Shown here: piece after piece, positions 12,469-12,834 of the stretch | How the letters are laid out: each line of letters starts with the position of its first letter | Numbering within the stretch: position 1 is the first letter of the stretch | Assembly (NCBI GenBank): GCA_900758315.1 | Contig: CAAERF010000282.1 | Location: 1 to 12,834 of the forward strand | Direction of reading: 5' to 3' | Origin: an uncultured Oscillospiraceae bacterium | GTDB taxonomy: Bacteria; Bacillota; Clostridia; Oscillospirales; Oscillospiraceae | Length of the DNA: 12,834 nt | Made by a program: the position numbers and the translations under genes | The notes under the pieces: model-generated | The model's database searches: none | Told to the model about the DNA's origin: nothing | What the model saw: the letters and a program-made list of their open reading frames with translations, nothing else

Positions 12469-12834
12469 TCAGCCGGCAATAGAGGCATCCTCAAGGGCGG
12501 CCTCCAGGTGCTTCATGTTCATGTACTTCTTGTTGCCCCACTGGGTGCCGGCCACATGGCGCAGCCGGGCACAGACCAGCATGAGGGCGGAGTTGCCGTC
12601 CGGGAAACTGCCTACCACCCGAGTGCGGCGGCGGATCTCCCGGTTCAGCCGTTCAATGACGTTATTGGTACGGATGCGAGTCCAATGTTCACTGGGGAAA
12701 TCGCAGTAAGTCAGCGTTTCCTCAATGCCATCCTCCACCTTCCTGGCCGCCTCTTTCAGCTTCATAGAGCGCAGTTGCTCCACCACGGCTTTGGCTTTCT
12801 CCCGGGCCGCTCTTTTGCTTTCCTGGGCGTGGAT
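12469..12834 (-). CDS. IS256-family (mutator type) transposase, C-terminal part
   Basis: Read on the minus strand, the frame is open from the window edge at 12834 to the stop at 12469-12471, giving 121 residues. FPSEHWTRIRTNNVIERLNR with RRRTRVVGSFPDGNSALML is the signature C-terminal part of IS256/mutator transposases and includes the catalytic Glu of the DDE triad (NVIER). The end, GTQWGNKKYMNM, is also typical. The two catalytic Asp residues are outside the window. A GTG at 12786 is internal. It is GC-rich like the backbone, and it faces the metK cassette tail to tail. The element probably inserted beside or helped to bring the cargo cassette. Whether the copy is complete cannot be seen. 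Confidence 0.92.
   Translation of the reverse strand: MHAQESKRAAREKAKAVVEQLRSMKLKEAARKVEDGIEETLTYCDFPSEHWTRIRTNNVIERLNREIRRRTRVVGSFPDGNSALMLVCARLRHVAGTQWGNKKYMNMKHLEAALEDASIAG

Noticed and set aside
12413..12709. Plus-strand frame over the transposase region
   Set aside because: The minus strand encodes an unmistakable IS256-type transposase end here.
1..12834. CRISPR array, tRNA, rRNA or att-type direct repeats
   Set aside because: I saw no regularly spaced repeats, no tRNA-like cloverleaf and no repeated ends; the ICE boundaries are outside the window.

Overview
The window is a stretch of a conjugative element (ICE/CTn type) from a high-GC gut Clostridia host, most likely of the Oscillospiraceae/Flavonifractor kind. 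The taxonomic guess rests on GC-rich codon use, GGAGG-type ribosome binding sites, and a gene order well known from clostridial ICEs: VirB4 ATPase, NlpC/P60 hydrolase, PAPS-reductase-like protein, DUF4315, DUF4366, topoisomerase III, ArdA. Two cargo segments and an insertion sequence differ sharply from this backbone in base composition.

Layout. 1-375 is the C-terminal end of a VirB4/TraE-type conjugation ATPase. 376-850 is an AT-rich cassette with its own consensus promoter, a small membrane-anchored protein gene (frameshifted in an A-run) and its own terminator. 876-10263 is a tightly packed GC-rich operon, with genes overlapping or nearly touching: a small unknown protein, a C5 DNA methyltransferase whose middle third is in another reading frame, a membrane-anchored NlpC/P60 hydrolase, a PP-loop PAPS-reductase-like protein, DUF4315, DUF4366, TopB, a short ArdA-like protein, an ArdA-DUF3846 fusion, and a 60-residue Cys-rich protein. 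Intrinsic terminators at 10274-10298 and 10386-10440 end this operon.

10440-12360 is a second AT-rich cassette. It has a promoter, a four-helix membrane protein gene split by a one-base deficit in a T-run, an overlapping gene for a short divergent S-adenosylmethionine synthetase (MetK), and a terminator. 12469-12834 is the 3' end of an IS256-family transposase on the minus strand.

How the parts work together. The backbone supplies transfer energy (VirB4), wall opening (NlpC/P60), DNA topology control (TopB) and protection on entry into a recipient (methyltransferase, two ArdA-type proteins). The cargo cassettes look like conflict or defence genes. The MetK-plus-membrane-protein pair is the best candidate for an undescribed system: a diverged nucleotide-using enzyme translationally coupled to a probable membrane effector. 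Several genes carry indels, two of them in homopolymers, so the raw reads should be checked before any gene is declared dead.
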